Notes: generated from the sequence alone by a model not told the origin. Counted from the first letter of the stretch, positions 12,340 to 20,815 are shown. The stretch: 64,000 bases of DNA from Marinomonas shanghaiensis (GCF_003259175.1 NZ_QGOK01000007.1:62001-126000); one strand, 5' to 3'. Made by a program: numbers and translations.

Positions 12340-12759
12340 ATGGCTATCACAGTACACTGCGATATCGTAAGCGCTGAACAAGAGATTTTTTCCGGTTCGG
12401 TTCAATTTCTTGTGGCTTCAGGTTGTTATGGTGATCTAGGTATTATGCCTGGTCATGCTGCATTATTGACAACTTTGGAAGCTGGTCCTGTCCGTGTGGT
12501 TAAAGAAAATGGTGATGAAGAGTTTATCTTCGTGTCGGGTGGCTTCCTAGAAGTTCAACCACACCGCGTCACTGTCTTGGCTAACACAGCCACTCGTGCA
12601 AGAGATCTAGACGAAGAGGCGGCAATAAAAGCGCAAGAACATGCAAAAGAGCTTTTAGCCAATCAACAAGCCGATGTCGACTACTCTCGTGCAACAGCGG
12701 AATTGGCAGAAGCCGTCGCCCGTTTACGTACTATTCAACAGTTCCGCCATCAAAGCTAA
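12340..12759 (+). CDS. atpC: F0F1 ATP synthase subunit epsilon
   Basis: The 139-residue protein has an N-terminal beta sandwich (VHCDIVSAEQEIFSG, GDLGIMPGHAALLT) and a C-terminal two-helix region that in the family can inhibit ATP hydrolysis. It is the last gene of the operon and is followed 25 bases later by a strong terminator. Confidence 0.96.
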   Translation: MAITVHCDIVSAEQEIFSGSVQFLVASGCYGDLGIMPGHAALLTTLEAGPVRVVKENGDEEFIFVSGGFLEVQPHRVTVLANTATRARDLDEEAAIKAQEHAKELLANQQADVDYSRATAELAEAVARLRTIQQFRHQS

Positions 12760-12784
12760 GCGGCCCTGTTGAAGATGAAAGTCA

Positions 12785-12812
12785 AAAAAAGCAGCCTTCA
12801 GGCTGCTTTTTT
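12785..12812 (+). terminator. Terminator of the atp operon
   Basis: Stem GCAGCC/GGCTGC (extended by A-T pairs) with loop TTCA and a six-T tail. It is symmetric enough (A run on the left, T run on the right) to work for the convergent regulator gene on the - strand as well. Confidence 0.92.
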
Positions 12813-12841
12813 ATGGGCTGTTTTTTGTAAGTAGATCAATC

Positions 12842-13582
12842 TCAAAGCATCTTCCATAGTGTGTCAAAAATGATCTGTTGTGCTTTGGCGATGTCTTTCG
12901 ATTCCAACACCACGGCAGAAGGGAAGTTGTTGCTAGCCAAGGAAATAATGGCACATTTTGGCGGATAGATAGCAATGTAACTGGCGTCGACCGAGCCTTC
13001 GGTTTTGATCCATTTACGTTCTGATAATTGCGCTTCTTCACCACCTTCACCCAGTGCGATCACTTTGACATTGATTCCCAGTTTTACCCTTTGTTTGGTG
13101 TAGTTAGGAAAAGGCCGATATAGAAAGGGACGGATTGGTTTAGAGGAAAACACACAATATTCTTTGTGGTCTTGTTGTGATACCACGTTTAAAATATCGC
13201 GTAATACCCATTCGATGCCATCATCGCCTTCGTAATAACGCACATGGGTTTGATGATAGTCTGGTTGCTGTTGATGCAGGTTTGGAATAATTGTGTTTTT
13301 TAGGTTCTCTATGGTTTTATTGAGTCGGTTGCGTTTTTCTTCCGCTAGATTTAATAAAATATCTGGGTTTTCAGCCGTAAAAAGACGACGCTTTCCCTTT
13401 GGGAAATAACTCACAATACCTTTTGTTTGTAATTGCTTGAGAGACTCATAGGCTGTACCGCGATTGATGCCACTGTGTTCGGCAATGTCTCGTATAGAAG
13501 AAGGGCCTAGCTTTAACAAAGTTTGATAAAGTTGCGTTTCTTTGGGTGTTAAACCCAGCATTTCAAAAGCTTGCTGAATCAT
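12842..13582 (-). CDS. TrmB-type transcriptional regulator
   Basis: This 246-residue protein has an N-terminal winged helix (about residues 1-80: MLGLTPKETQLYQTLLKLGP, then HSGINRGTAYESLKQLQTKG) as in TrmB-family regulators. A short charged coiled-coil stretch follows (EEKRNRLNKTIENLKN), then a C-terminal domain with WVLRDILNVVSQQDHKEYCV and HLQ-type segments like the ligand or partner domain of bacterial TrmB proteins. It is transcribed alone, convergent with atpC and divergent from tcdA, from which it is 104 bases away. TrmB proteins often sense sugars, but nothing here shows the ligand or the target. Confidence 0.75.
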   Translation of the reverse strand: MIQQAFEMLGLTPKETQLYQTLLKLGPSSIRDIAEHSGINRGTAYESLKQLQTKGIVSYFPKGKRRLFTAENPDILLNLAEEKRNRLNKTIENLKNTIIPNLHQQQPDYHQTHVRYYEGDDGIEWVLRDILNVVSQQDHKEYCVFSSKPIRPFLYRPFPNYTKQRVKLGINVKVIALGEGGEEAQLSERKWIKTEGSVDASYIAIYPPKCAIISLASNNFPSAVVLESKDIAKAQQIIFDTLWKML

Positions 13583-13686
13583 AGGGTGCTAATACCTGAT
13601 CATAATTTATCGCGTTTTTAATGGTTTAAAAGCATACACTTATTGATAGAAAAAGCGCAGGGCGATTTGTCTGCGAGGAGAGAAAA

Positions 13687-14787
13687 GTGACAAACGATCA
13701 ACGGTTTGGTGGCATTCGTCGTTTATATGGCGATGCAGCGTATGAGATGTTTACTCAAGCACATGTCTGTGTCATTGGCATTGGTGGTGTCGGATCTTGG
13801 GCCGCTGAAGCTTTGGCGCGTTCGGGGATTGGTCACATTACACTGATTGATATGGACGATGTTTGCATCACTAACACCAACCGCCAAATTCATGCTTTAG
13901 AGGGTAATATCGGTCAGTCAAAAGTCGATGTGATGGCAGAGCGAATCAAATTGATTAACCCCGATTGTCAAGTGACCTGCATTGAAGACTTTATTACCCC
14001 TGAAAACATTCCTGAGCTGCTGTCTACGCCGTTTGACTACATTATCGATTGCATAGACAGCATCAAACCAAAAGCCGCTCTCATGGCGTGGAGTAAGAGC
14101 AACAAGCGCAAAGTGATTACGGTTGGTGGTGCGGGTGGTCAAATTGATCCGACGAAAATCTTAATCGGTGATCTTTCAAAAACGGAAAAAGATCCGCTCG
14201 CGGCGAAATTACGTAACTTTTTAAGACGGCATTACAACTTCACCCGTAATCCCAAGCGCCGCTTTGATATCGAATGCGTCTATTCCACCGAGCAATTACG
14301 CTACCCACAAGGGGATGGTACTGTGTCTCATCAGCGCTTAAAAGGCGATACAGAAACCAAAATGAACTGCGATACCGGCTTTGGCGCCAGCACCGCCGTG
14401 ACCGCTTCCTTCGCGTTTGTCGCGGTGTCGAGAGTATTGGAAAAACTGGCGCAGAAGGCAAATGAACGCATGACACCGACAACCATGACGTTCTTTCAAC
14501 GCTTTGAGGCTGATATTCTATCGGGCAAGAAGACGATTACCTTGCGTGATGACGCGGAAAAGCACTATGTTCCTAACTCTGTAGTGACTGTGTCTACTTA
14601 CGAAGAGGATCATGAGTTTTGTCGATTAAAAATACTCTCTGTCGAGCCGATCTTGTTTGACGCTCTAACGGATTATCATGCCGAGCAAGAAAACATGACG
14701 CTGGCTGAATTAAGGGACGTGATTCAAGCCATTTATCCTGGGATTCAACAGTTGTATTTGATCTCTTATCAGCTGGTTGATGCATGA
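13687..14787 (+). CDS. tcdA: Fusion of tRNA t6A dehydratase TcdA (CsdL) with YqfB-type ASCH domain
   Basis: The 366-residue product has two parts. Residues 1-260 are a ThiF/E1-like protein: GIGGVGSWAAEALARSGIGH is the ATP-binding loop, and VGGAGGQIDPTKI and GFGASTAVTASFAFVAVS are typical of TcdA, which cyclises t6A37 in tRNA to ct6A and works with CsdA/CsdE. Residues 266-366 match E. coli YqfB, an ASCH-fold N4-acetylcytidine amidohydrolase: MTFFQRFEADILSGKKTIT and HAEQENMTLAELRDVI. The Lys and Thr I recall as catalytic are kept (Lys282, Thr285). The two proteins are separate in E. coli; here the frame is continuous with almost no linker. In-frame ATG codons at 14470 and 14485 could allow a free C-terminal product. 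Confidence 0.9.
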   Translation: MTNDQRFGGIRRLYGDAAYEMFTQAHVCVIGIGGVGSWAAEALARSGIGHITLIDMDDVCITNTNRQIHALEGNIGQSKVDVMAERIKLINPDCQVTCIEDFITPENIPELLSTPFDYIIDCIDSIKPKAALMAWSKSNKRKVITVGGAGGQIDPTKILIGDLSKTEKDPLAAKLRNFLRRHYNFTRNPKRRFDIECVYSTEQLRYPQGDGTVSHQRLKGDTETKMNCDTGFGASTAVTASFAFVAVSRVLEKLAQKANERMTPTTMTFFQRFEADILSGKKTITLRDDAEKHYVPNSVVTVSTYEEDHEFCRLKILSVEPILFDALTDYHAEQENMTLAELRDVIQAIYPGIQQLYLISYQLVDA

Positions 14788-15191
14788 CAGACAAGCAGAT
14801 TCTGCTCATCTATGACAAAGAATGTCCTGCTTGCCATTTTTATTGCCAGATCGTTCGCATACGTCAGAGTGTCGGTGAATTAGTACTGATTGATGCGAGA
14901 GAACATCCTGAAGTGTTGCAAGACATCACCGCGCAGGGCTTGGACATAGATCAAGGTATGGTGTTGAAAATGGATGGACAGCTTTATTACGGTGCGGATG
15001 CAATTCACCTTCTAGCCTTACTTAGCGGTCGATCTGGCGTGTTTAACCGCTTGAATTATTGGCTGTTTAGCTCTAAGAAAGTCGCTGCTATTTTGTATCC
15101 AATATTAAGGGCTTGCCGTAATCTATTGTTGAAAATTTTGGGTAAAAGCAAGATTAATAACCTAAAGCAAAATGGTAACAATAGGTTCTAA
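14784..15191 (+). CDS. DCC-family thiol-disulfide oxidoreductase-like protein (DUF393)
   Basis: The 135-residue protein starts with a short beta strand and the motif YDKECPACHFYCQIVR; the CPAC pair sits in the place of the DxxCxxC motif that defines the DCC family, predicted to be thioredoxin-like. The middle DGQLYYGADAIHLLALL is also characteristic. The C terminus is hydrophobic and basic. It overlaps the stop of the TcdA-YqfB gene by 4 bases (ATGA), so translation is probably coupled. No substrate is known for the family. Confidence 0.78.
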   Translation: MTDKQILLIYDKECPACHFYCQIVRIRQSVGELVLIDAREHPEVLQDITAQGLDIDQGMVLKMDGQLYYGADAIHLLALLSGRSGVFNRLNYWLFSSKKVAAILYPILRACRNLLLKILGKSKINNLKQNGNNRF

Positions 15192-15319
15192 CGAGTATGT
15201 CGTTATATTTAAGTAGAAGTTATTGAAGGGTATCTTGAAATAAATCAGCAATTTTTTACAAGAATTTTTTTACCTGAACGGCTAGCGTTAGGCAGAATAG
15301 ACTTTTACTTGGAGGCCGG

Positions 15320-16141
15320 ATGCACGCCAACGAATTCTGCAACGTTTCTACCAGTCGAACCTTAGGTGGGCTGGAAATGATAGAAGCGCAGTTTACCGAG
15401 ACTGTATTTGGTAAGCATGCCCACGCAGGTTTTGTTATTTCTGTAGTGGATGCTGGCGTGATGCATTTTAGTCATCGTGGTGAGAGTCATAATACCTTGC
15501 CTGGACAGCTTTCAATTGTGGCGCCAGATGAACTGCATACTGGCTCTAAAGGAAAAGGCGAGGGCTGGCGTTATCGTGCGTTATATCCGTCTGAAGAACG
15601 CATGAAAGCGCTTAACCACTCATTGTTTGGCACGGCACAAACGCCTTATTTTCGTCAAAGTGTGATCAACGATGTTCGTCTTAGTCTGCAGATGCGAGGT
15701 TTGTTGGATAAGCTGACCCGCGGCTCTGATGCCTTGGACATGGAAGAGCATTGGGAAATGTTGCTGGTAAACTTGTTACTACAAGAAAGCCAGCAAAGTG
15801 CGGTGACGTTGAGCAAGGCACAATCCAATATCGAGTCAGTACGTGATTTACTGGCAGACAGTTATCAGCAGAAACTTTCCCTTGAAGTCATTGCGCAACA
15901 TGCTGGTATCAGCAAGTTTCACTTAATCAAAGAATTTAAACGTTGTTATCAGTTAACCCCTCATCAATATCAAATCCAACAACGTTTGAATCACGCTCGA
16001 GCTCAACTAAAGCGAGGTTTTAGTGCGGTCGATATCGCGCTCAACTGCGGCTTTCATGACCAAAGTCATTTCACTAAAGCGTTTGTTAGCGCGATGGGGA
16101 TCACACCAATGGCTTATCAAAAGCAATTTTTTACAAGATAA
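15320..16141 (+). CDS. AraC-family transcriptional regulator
   Basis: A 273-residue protein with an N-terminal cupin-like ligand domain (about residues 15-120: FGKHAHAGFVISVVDAGVMH, PGQLSIVAPDELHTG) and a C-terminal pair of helix-turn-helix motifs (LSLEVIAQHAGISKFHLIKE and DIALNCGFHDQSHFTKAF, ending in MGITPMAYQ). It lies 51 bases upstream of a LysE-type exporter gene in the same direction. This pairing is common and suggests it controls export of an amino acid or similar compound, as an inference. A GGAGG ribosome-binding site precedes the ATG. Confidence 0.88.
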   Translation: MHANEFCNVSTSRTLGGLEMIEAQFTETVFGKHAHAGFVISVVDAGVMHFSHRGESHNTLPGQLSIVAPDELHTGSKGKGEGWRYRALYPSEERMKALNHSLFGTAQTPYFRQSVINDVRLSLQMRGLLDKLTRGSDALDMEEHWEMLLVNLLLQESQQSAVTLSKAQSNIESVRDLLADSYQQKLSLEVIAQHAGISKFHLIKEFKRCYQLTPHQYQIQQRLNHARAQLKRGFSAVDIALNCGFHDQSHFTKAFVSAMGITPMAYQKQFFTR

Positions 16142-16192
16142 CGCGGACTGGCTTTATTACTCTAATGGTTTTGTAGCCTTAGTGAGTGTTTT

Positions 16193-16777
16193 ATGGAAAG
16201 TCAGTGGGTCTTTTTAGCGGTTTGTCTTGCGTCAGCATTATCACCTGGACCAGGTGGTCTCGCGGTTGTAAGTAGCAGTATTAATCAGAGTTTGCGTGGG
16301 ACTTTGCCAGTGATTTTTGGCATCGCGACTGGGTTAATGTTAGCTTCTGTGTTGGCAAATACTTGGCTGTTAGCTGTGATTCATTCGAGTGAGCAAGCGT
16401 TTCAAATTATGACGTGGTTGTGTAGCGCTTATATCGCCTATTTGGGCTGCAAGGCGTTGTATTATGCCAATAGTGAGATGACAATCACCGCACAAGGATA
16501 CAGTTTTAAAAACGGTGTATTTATTTCGTTATTAAATCCAAAAACATTGGTGTTCTTTGGTGCATTGTTCCCAATGTTCGTACCATCCAATGAGTATTTT
16601 GTGACCTACGCCATTTTACTTACCATCGAACTGGTGGCGATTACCTTGATTATCCATGTGTTGATCTCATCGGCGATTGATAAGGTGTCTCATCTATTAA
16701 AGCATCACATAATGCTAATCAATCGTATTACAGGATTGTTGTTTATAGGTTTGGGCATAGCGGGTTTTATTGCTTAG
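16193..16777 (+). CDS. LysE/RhtB-family exporter
   Basis: The 194-residue inner membrane protein has about six hydrophobic segments and the LysE-family motif LASALSPGPGGLAVVSSSIN near residue 10, plus KNGVFISLLNPKTLVFFGAL near 105. The family exports amino acids such as lysine, homoserine or threonine, or derivatives; the substrate cannot be told. It follows the AraC regulator gene. Its last 11 bases overlap the end of the convergent csdE gene. Confidence 0.9.
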   Translation: MESQWVFLAVCLASALSPGPGGLAVVSSSINQSLRGTLPVIFGIATGLMLASVLANTWLLAVIHSSEQAFQIMTWLCSAYIAYLGCKALYYANSEMTITAQGYSFKNGVFISLLNPKTLVFFGALFPMFVPSNEYFVTYAILLTIELVAITLIIHVLISSAIDKVSHLLKHHIMLINRITGLLFIGLGIAGFIA

Positions 16778-17210
16778 GGGAGTGCTGATTATCCCTGTGT
16801 TCGCTGCCGCTCTTAATTTTATCCAAAATCGCCAACACACCATTGGTTCTCGAGCTGGTTAGGTAGCTTGATAAATTGAGTTCGGCCAGCTCTGCCTTTA
16901 GGTCCATTTGTTGGATATCTGTTTGTGTTTTTCCTTCTACTAAGCTCAATATGGCGACTAATACGCCGCGCATGAGTTTGGCGTCGCTGTCTGCTTTGAA
17001 GTGACGTCGGCCATCGTTTTCTTCCATGATGAGCCAAACGGCGCTTTCGCAGCCTTTTATTTTGTTTTGTTCGGTTTTTTCTTCAGTAGACAATCTTGGC
17101 AGTGTTTTGCTTAAGGTAACCAGTGTTTTAAAGGTTTCTTCTTTGCTACGGCAAGCTTGCAGTTGGGCTTTTATGTTTACTGGCTTTTGTTGTCCTAAAG
17201 AATCTGTCAT
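16767..17210 (-). CDS. csdE: SufE/CsdE-family sulfur acceptor
   Basis: A 147-residue SufE-fold protein that accepts persulfide sulfur from a cysteine desulfurase. The acceptor cysteine is Cys54 in NKIKGCESAVWLIMEEN, and ADSDAKLMRGVLVAILSLVE follows as in SufE/CsdE. It lies 6 bases downstream of the desulfurase gene csdA, so the two form an operon. With TcdA (CsdL) encoded about 2 kb away, CsdE is the likely name; SufE cannot be fully excluded because no other suf genes are in view. Confidence 0.88.
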   Translation of the reverse strand: MTDSLGQQKPVNIKAQLQACRSKEETFKTLVTLSKTLPRLSTEEKTEQNKIKGCESAVWLIMEENDGRRHFKADSDAKLMRGVLVAILSLVEGKTQTDIQQMDLKAELAELNLSSYLTSSRTNGVLAILDKIKSGSEHRDNQHSPKQ

Positions 17211-17216
17211 CGCTTG

Positions 17217-18434
17217 TTACTCATCATTTAATAGGTCTATGGCGTCGAGTAGTACATCGCAGAAGCGATCTGCTTCTTCTATGGTGTTATAACAAGCAAA
17301 AGAAGCACGCAGTGTACCTGCAACGCCCAGTTGCGCCATCAATGGATGGGCACAGTGGCTGCCAGCTCGAACCGCGATACCTTGGCTGTCTAAATAAGCG
17401 TTCAAATCCAAGATATGAATATTGGGTACACTGAGGGAAACTAGGGTGGTGTTTTTCTCGGGCGAATAAATTTCGATACCACCCGCTTTAAGCAACCTCG
17501 TATAAACATGATTAGCAAGCGATTGTTCCCAAGCCAATAACGCCAGACGATCCTGAGCGTTAAGAAAGTCACAAGCCGCCGCTAGGCCAATAACGCCTTC
17601 GATGTGTGGCGTACCAGCTTCTAAACGATAAGGCAATACATTGAACTCTGTGGCTTGGTAAGACACATGGCGTACCATTTCTCCGCCTGTTTGATATGGC
17701 ATCAAGATTTCCAATGCATGGTTTTTGCCATACAAAACGCCAATGCCGGTTGGCCCATACATTTTGTGACCGGAAAACACATAGAAGTCGCAGTCTAGGG
17801 CTTGTACATCCACAGGATAGTGCGCCACCGCTTGAGCACCATCGACAAGGGTGAACGCCCCTTGCTGTTTAGCAAGATTGATCATGGTGCGTAGAGGTGT
17901 GCTGGCGCCGATGGCATTGGATACCTGTGTTGCGGCAAAAATACGTGTGCGGTCGGTGAAGTAGTGGCTGAATTCAGGTTCCCATTCCCCATTGGATGTT
18001 AAGGGGACAATACGTAAGCGTGCGCCTGTGCGAAACGCCAGTTGCTGCCAAGGGACCAAATTCGCATGATGTTCTAAACTGGTGATGAGGATTTCATCGC
18101 CTTTTTCGAGGATGTGCTCAAGGCCGTAGGCCACCACATTGATGGCTTCTGTTGTGCCTTTTGTCCAAATCACATGGCTCTGCTCTGGCGCATTAATAAA
18201 TTTTGCCACCGTGTCGCGAGCTTGCTCAAAACGATTGGTAGCACGGTCACTCAGAAAGTGTGCACCGCGATGAACATTGGCATTGAAGCTAAGGTAATAC
18301 TCTTGGATAGCGTCCAAGACTGGTAAAGGCTTTTGTGTTGTGGCGGCATTATCCAAGTAGGTTAATGGATGATCGTAGGCTGATTGCGCCAAAATAGGAA
18401 AAAGGGGACGAAGCAATAACGGGTCGAATGCCAT
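17217..18434 (-). CDS. csdA: Cysteine desulfurase, CsdA/SufS type
   Basis: The 405-residue PLP enzyme converts cysteine to alanine and hands sulfur as persulfide to CsdE. Seen: NAATTQKPLPVLDAIQEYY near the N terminus, ANVHRGAHFLSDRATNRFE, the PLP lysine in FSGHKMYGPTGIGVLYG near residue 225, and the catalytic cysteine loop RAGSHCAHPLM near 359. These are group II (SufS/CsdA) features. It precedes csdE by 6 bases. In E. coli the CsdA-CsdE pair supports TcdA in making ct6A. Confidence 0.92.
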   Translation of the reverse strand: MAFDPLLLRPLFPILAQSAYDHPLTYLDNAATTQKPLPVLDAIQEYYLSFNANVHRGAHFLSDRATNRFEQARDTVAKFINAPEQSHVIWTKGTTEAINVVAYGLEHILEKGDEILITSLEHHANLVPWQQLAFRTGARLRIVPLTSNGEWEPEFSHYFTDRTRIFAATQVSNAIGASTPLRTMINLAKQQGAFTLVDGAQAVAHYPVDVQALDCDFYVFSGHKMYGPTGIGVLYGKNHALEILMPYQTGGEMVRHVSYQATEFNVLPYRLEAGTPHIEGVIGLAAACDFLNAQDRLALLAWEQSLANHVYTRLLKAGGIEIYSPEKNTTLVSLSVPNIHILDLNAYLDSQGIAVRAGSHCAHPLMAQLGVAGTLRASFACYNTIEEADRFCDVLLDAIDLLNDE

Positions 18435-18514
18435 GAATACTCTGCGTTTAAATCAGCCTGAAATAAGAGAAATTGTACCTTAACTCCCACTAAAATCGGG
18501 AATTATTGGGCTTT

Positions 18515-18543
18515 TACTTGCGTTTTTTTCGCACAACTATAAT
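18515..18543 (+). promoter_or_regulatory. Possible sigma-70 promoter of the MocR regulator gene
   Basis: A perfect TATAAT (18538-18543) has TACTTG (18515-18520) 17 bases upstream; the -35 match is poor. Downstream, ACTAG occurs at 18558-18562 and again at 18570-18574. Repeats of this kind near the start could bind the regulator itself, since MocR proteins often recognise direct repeats and autoregulate. Confidence 0.45.
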
Positions 18544-18589
18544 GATTGATAACAGATACTAGATGACAAACTAGAAAAGGTACAAAACG

Positions 18590-20164
18590 GTGGCGGATTT
18601 TTTATATAAAGGTGTGGTGGATTGGTTCTTGGATCAAATGTCACAAGAGGCCATTGTGCCCGGTGATAAGATGCCTTCCTTACGAGCGTTATCGAAGCAA
18701 TTAGGTTTGAGCTTAAACACCGTCATTCATGGCTATGAGTTATTAAGCGAAGATGGCTGGATCGAGTCTCGTCCCAAATCGGGTTACTTTGTTTGTCATC
18801 GCAGTGACACTAAGCCAGCTTTGTTGTTGGCGGGTGAGGCGTTGCGTGAATTAGCGAATGATGGCACTAAGCCAGCTTGGTCATGTCTGGCGCATCGTGC
18901 CGCCTTGGTCGATCAAAGTGACGCTTTTTTAAGCCCTGCAGTACGTCAGGAAGAGGTACATCTTCCCGTATTGGGGAAAGGTCATTTGGCCATTCGCGAA
19001 GCCGTCAATGAGTATTTGAAAGGGTTGGGTATTAAAGCCCATGCTTCCCATCTTTGGTTGGGACATTCGCCTTTGGCTATGTTTACCCAGACCGTACAAA
19101 CGCTCACTCAACGTGGCGACAGTGTGTTGGTGTTAACGCCTTGCGATCCTCGAATCACCACTACCTTACAAAGCTTAGGGCGACAAGTGATTGCCTTAAC
19201 GGCGGGGGAACGCGGTGTTGATCTGGATTTGGCCATTCGTTGTTTACGGGATAACGCCATTCGCCTGATTGTCTTACCAGGTCAGTTTTCTTTCCCTGCT
19301 GGACAATTGATTAGTAATTTAAGTCTGCGTCGTTGGCTGGCCATTATTGAAGAAACCAAATTGCCAGTGATTGAGTGGGATTTATGCTCGCATTTGGCGT
19401 ATCGCGCAGGTTCTCTGATGACCTACAAGTCGCTGGATTCGTCAGATCATATTGTTTACATCGGTGGGGTAGAATCAAAAGGTGTCGATCGCTCTGCAAG
19501 CTGGTGTTTGCCTGGTAGACATCAAGCTTTATTGGAAGGTGCTTTCTTAGGCGCTGATATGGCGTTAAGCGATGCCCAACAAGTGGCCTTGAGCGATGCA
19601 TTACAGCCTAATAGTAAGCGCTCATTAACAAAACGCGCACGAGAGGTTTGGGCGAATTCGGAACGTGTGAAAGCCCATCTTGAAACACGTCTTGGTGAAC
19701 AAGTGAGTTTTGCCGCCAGTAAAGGTGGCATGTCACTTTGGATGCGTTTATCGAAGCCATTAGAGGTTGCCAGCATGACCGCCTTGCTAGCCAGCTTTCG
19801 GAATGCCATTGTGCCCGGTGCTTTGGTGAGTCATGAAGCCGATGCCAATCATTGGTTGGCGGTGAATGTTACTTTGGATGATGTTGAGCCTCTAGCAAAA
19901 GCCTTAGCTGAGCATTTAGCGGTGGATGAGGGTAAGACGGTTGAGACCGTCATTAAACCTACTGTGGAGTCAACAGAGTTGGCTGAAGAGAGCGAGCAAG
20001 CAGAAGAGACAGCGCAAGTCATAGAAAGTGACTTACAAATGTTTGATGTTTTAGAAGCCAATAACGTTGGAGCGTCCGATCAAGAAGCGAAAAAAACGCG
20101 CAACGCCACCACAGAGCCGCTTTATAACCCGATGTTGGATCTCATTAATCACGACTTTGGTTAA
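18590..20164 (+). CDS. MocR-family regulator (GntR helix-turn-helix plus aminotransferase-like domain) with acidic tail
   Basis: A 524-residue protein. Residues 1-75 are a GntR winged helix (MPSLRALSKQLGLSLNTVIH, ESRPKSGYFV). Residues about 110-440 are a fold-type I PLP aminotransferase-like domain. The usual SK of the PLP lysine appears in GGVESKGVDRS near residue 288, but its surroundings differ from the common FSKTL pattern, so PLP binding is uncertain. After residue 440 comes an acidic tail of about 80 residues (TELAEESEQAEETAQ) ending in NPMLDLINHDFG. The start is GTG. It faces away from csdA. The regulated pathway is unknown. Confidence 0.85.
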   Translation: MADFLYKGVVDWFLDQMSQEAIVPGDKMPSLRALSKQLGLSLNTVIHGYELLSEDGWIESRPKSGYFVCHRSDTKPALLLAGEALRELANDGTKPAWSCLAHRAALVDQSDAFLSPAVRQEEVHLPVLGKGHLAIREAVNEYLKGLGIKAHASHLWLGHSPLAMFTQTVQTLTQRGDSVLVLTPCDPRITTTLQSLGRQVIALTAGERGVDLDLAIRCLRDNAIRLIVLPGQFSFPAGQLISNLSLRRWLAIIEETKLPVIEWDLCSHLAYRAGSLMTYKSLDSSDHIVYIGGVESKGVDRSASWCLPGRHQALLEGAFLGADMALSDAQQVALSDALQPNSKRSLTKRAREVWANSERVKAHLETRLGEQVSFAASKGGMSLWMRLSKPLEVASMTALLASFRNAIVPGALVSHEADANHWLAVNVTLDDVEPLAKALAEHLAVDEGKTVETVIKPTVESTELAEESEQAEETAQVIESDLQMFDVLEANNVGASDQEAKKTRNATTEPLYNPMLDLINHDFG

Positions 20165-20182
20165 TAGGATAAAAAGGGATTT

Positions 20183-20207
20183 AAGGCGCTACGATAGCGC
20201 CTTTTTT
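20183..20207. terminator. Bidirectional terminator between the MocR gene and the DsbA-like gene
   Basis: Stem AGGCGCTA/TAGCGCCT with a 3-base loop and a T run on the right. It overlaps the 3' end of the convergent gene and closes the MocR transcript. Confidence 0.85.
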
Positions 20208-20815
20208 ATCGCATTTAGCATGCTGGAATGATCTTCGTAATCTAACGGAATAGGCGTGAGCTTATCGCCGATTAGTAAGGCCAAAGAGGGGAAAGAGTTC
20301 AGGCCAAGACGCCTAGCTTGTTCTATCTCTTCCTCCAATAGACGCTCATTTTTCACGTGCTGCATGGTTTTCTGAAAGCCGTCTGCATTCATGCCTATTT
20401 GTTCGGCACATTCAATGAGAGTATCGAGATCTGACGGGTTTTTAGCGTTCAGGTAATACGCCTCTTGAATGGCATGATACATCTCTTCTTCTAGTCCTGT
20501 GTCTCTGGCGACATAACAGGCGCGGCAAGCTGGATACGTTGAGCGTCGTGGTGTGGTTGTTCTCCAGAAGTCGAAATTGAACTCTGTGCCCAGCGAGCGT
20601 TGAATATTCTGCCAAGTGCCTTCCAGTTTAGCTTTCATCTCATCTGGCATAACCACATCGGAATCTACAGCAAGACCGCCCAGCATAGGCTGAATGGTGA
20701 GTTGATTGGCATCGATCAAATCTTGCAAGGCTTTTTGTAGCTTGGTCCAAGTAGGACGAAATCCCCAACACCAACTGCACATTGGGTCGTAGCAGTAAAT
20801 CAGTGTGGCGGTCAT
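20189..20815 (-). CDS. DsbA-family protein, predicted protein-disulfide isomerase
   Basis: The 208-residue thioredoxin-fold protein has the active-site-like motif CSWCWGF at the N terminus (YCYDPMCSWCWGFRPTW), as in the COG3531-type DsbA/FrnE relatives. No signal peptide is seen, so it is probably cytoplasmic. I chose the ATG at 20815 (MTATLIYCYD) because a GGAGCC ribosome-binding site precedes it; upstream in-frame codons to 20950 give 45 residues unlike the family. Near the C terminus, LGLNSFPSLALLIGDKL contains the cis-proline region. It is transcribed alone and its target is unknown. Confidence 0.82.
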   Translation of the reverse strand: MTATLIYCYDPMCSWCWGFRPTWTKLQKALQDLIDANQLTIQPMLGGLAVDSDVVMPDEMKAKLEGTWQNIQRSLGTEFNFDFWRTTTPRRSTYPACRACYVARDTGLEEEMYHAIQEAYYLNAKNPSDLDTLIECAEQIGMNADGFQKTMQHVKNERLLEEEIEQARRLGLNSFPSLALLIGDKLTPIPLDYEDHSSMLNAIKKALS

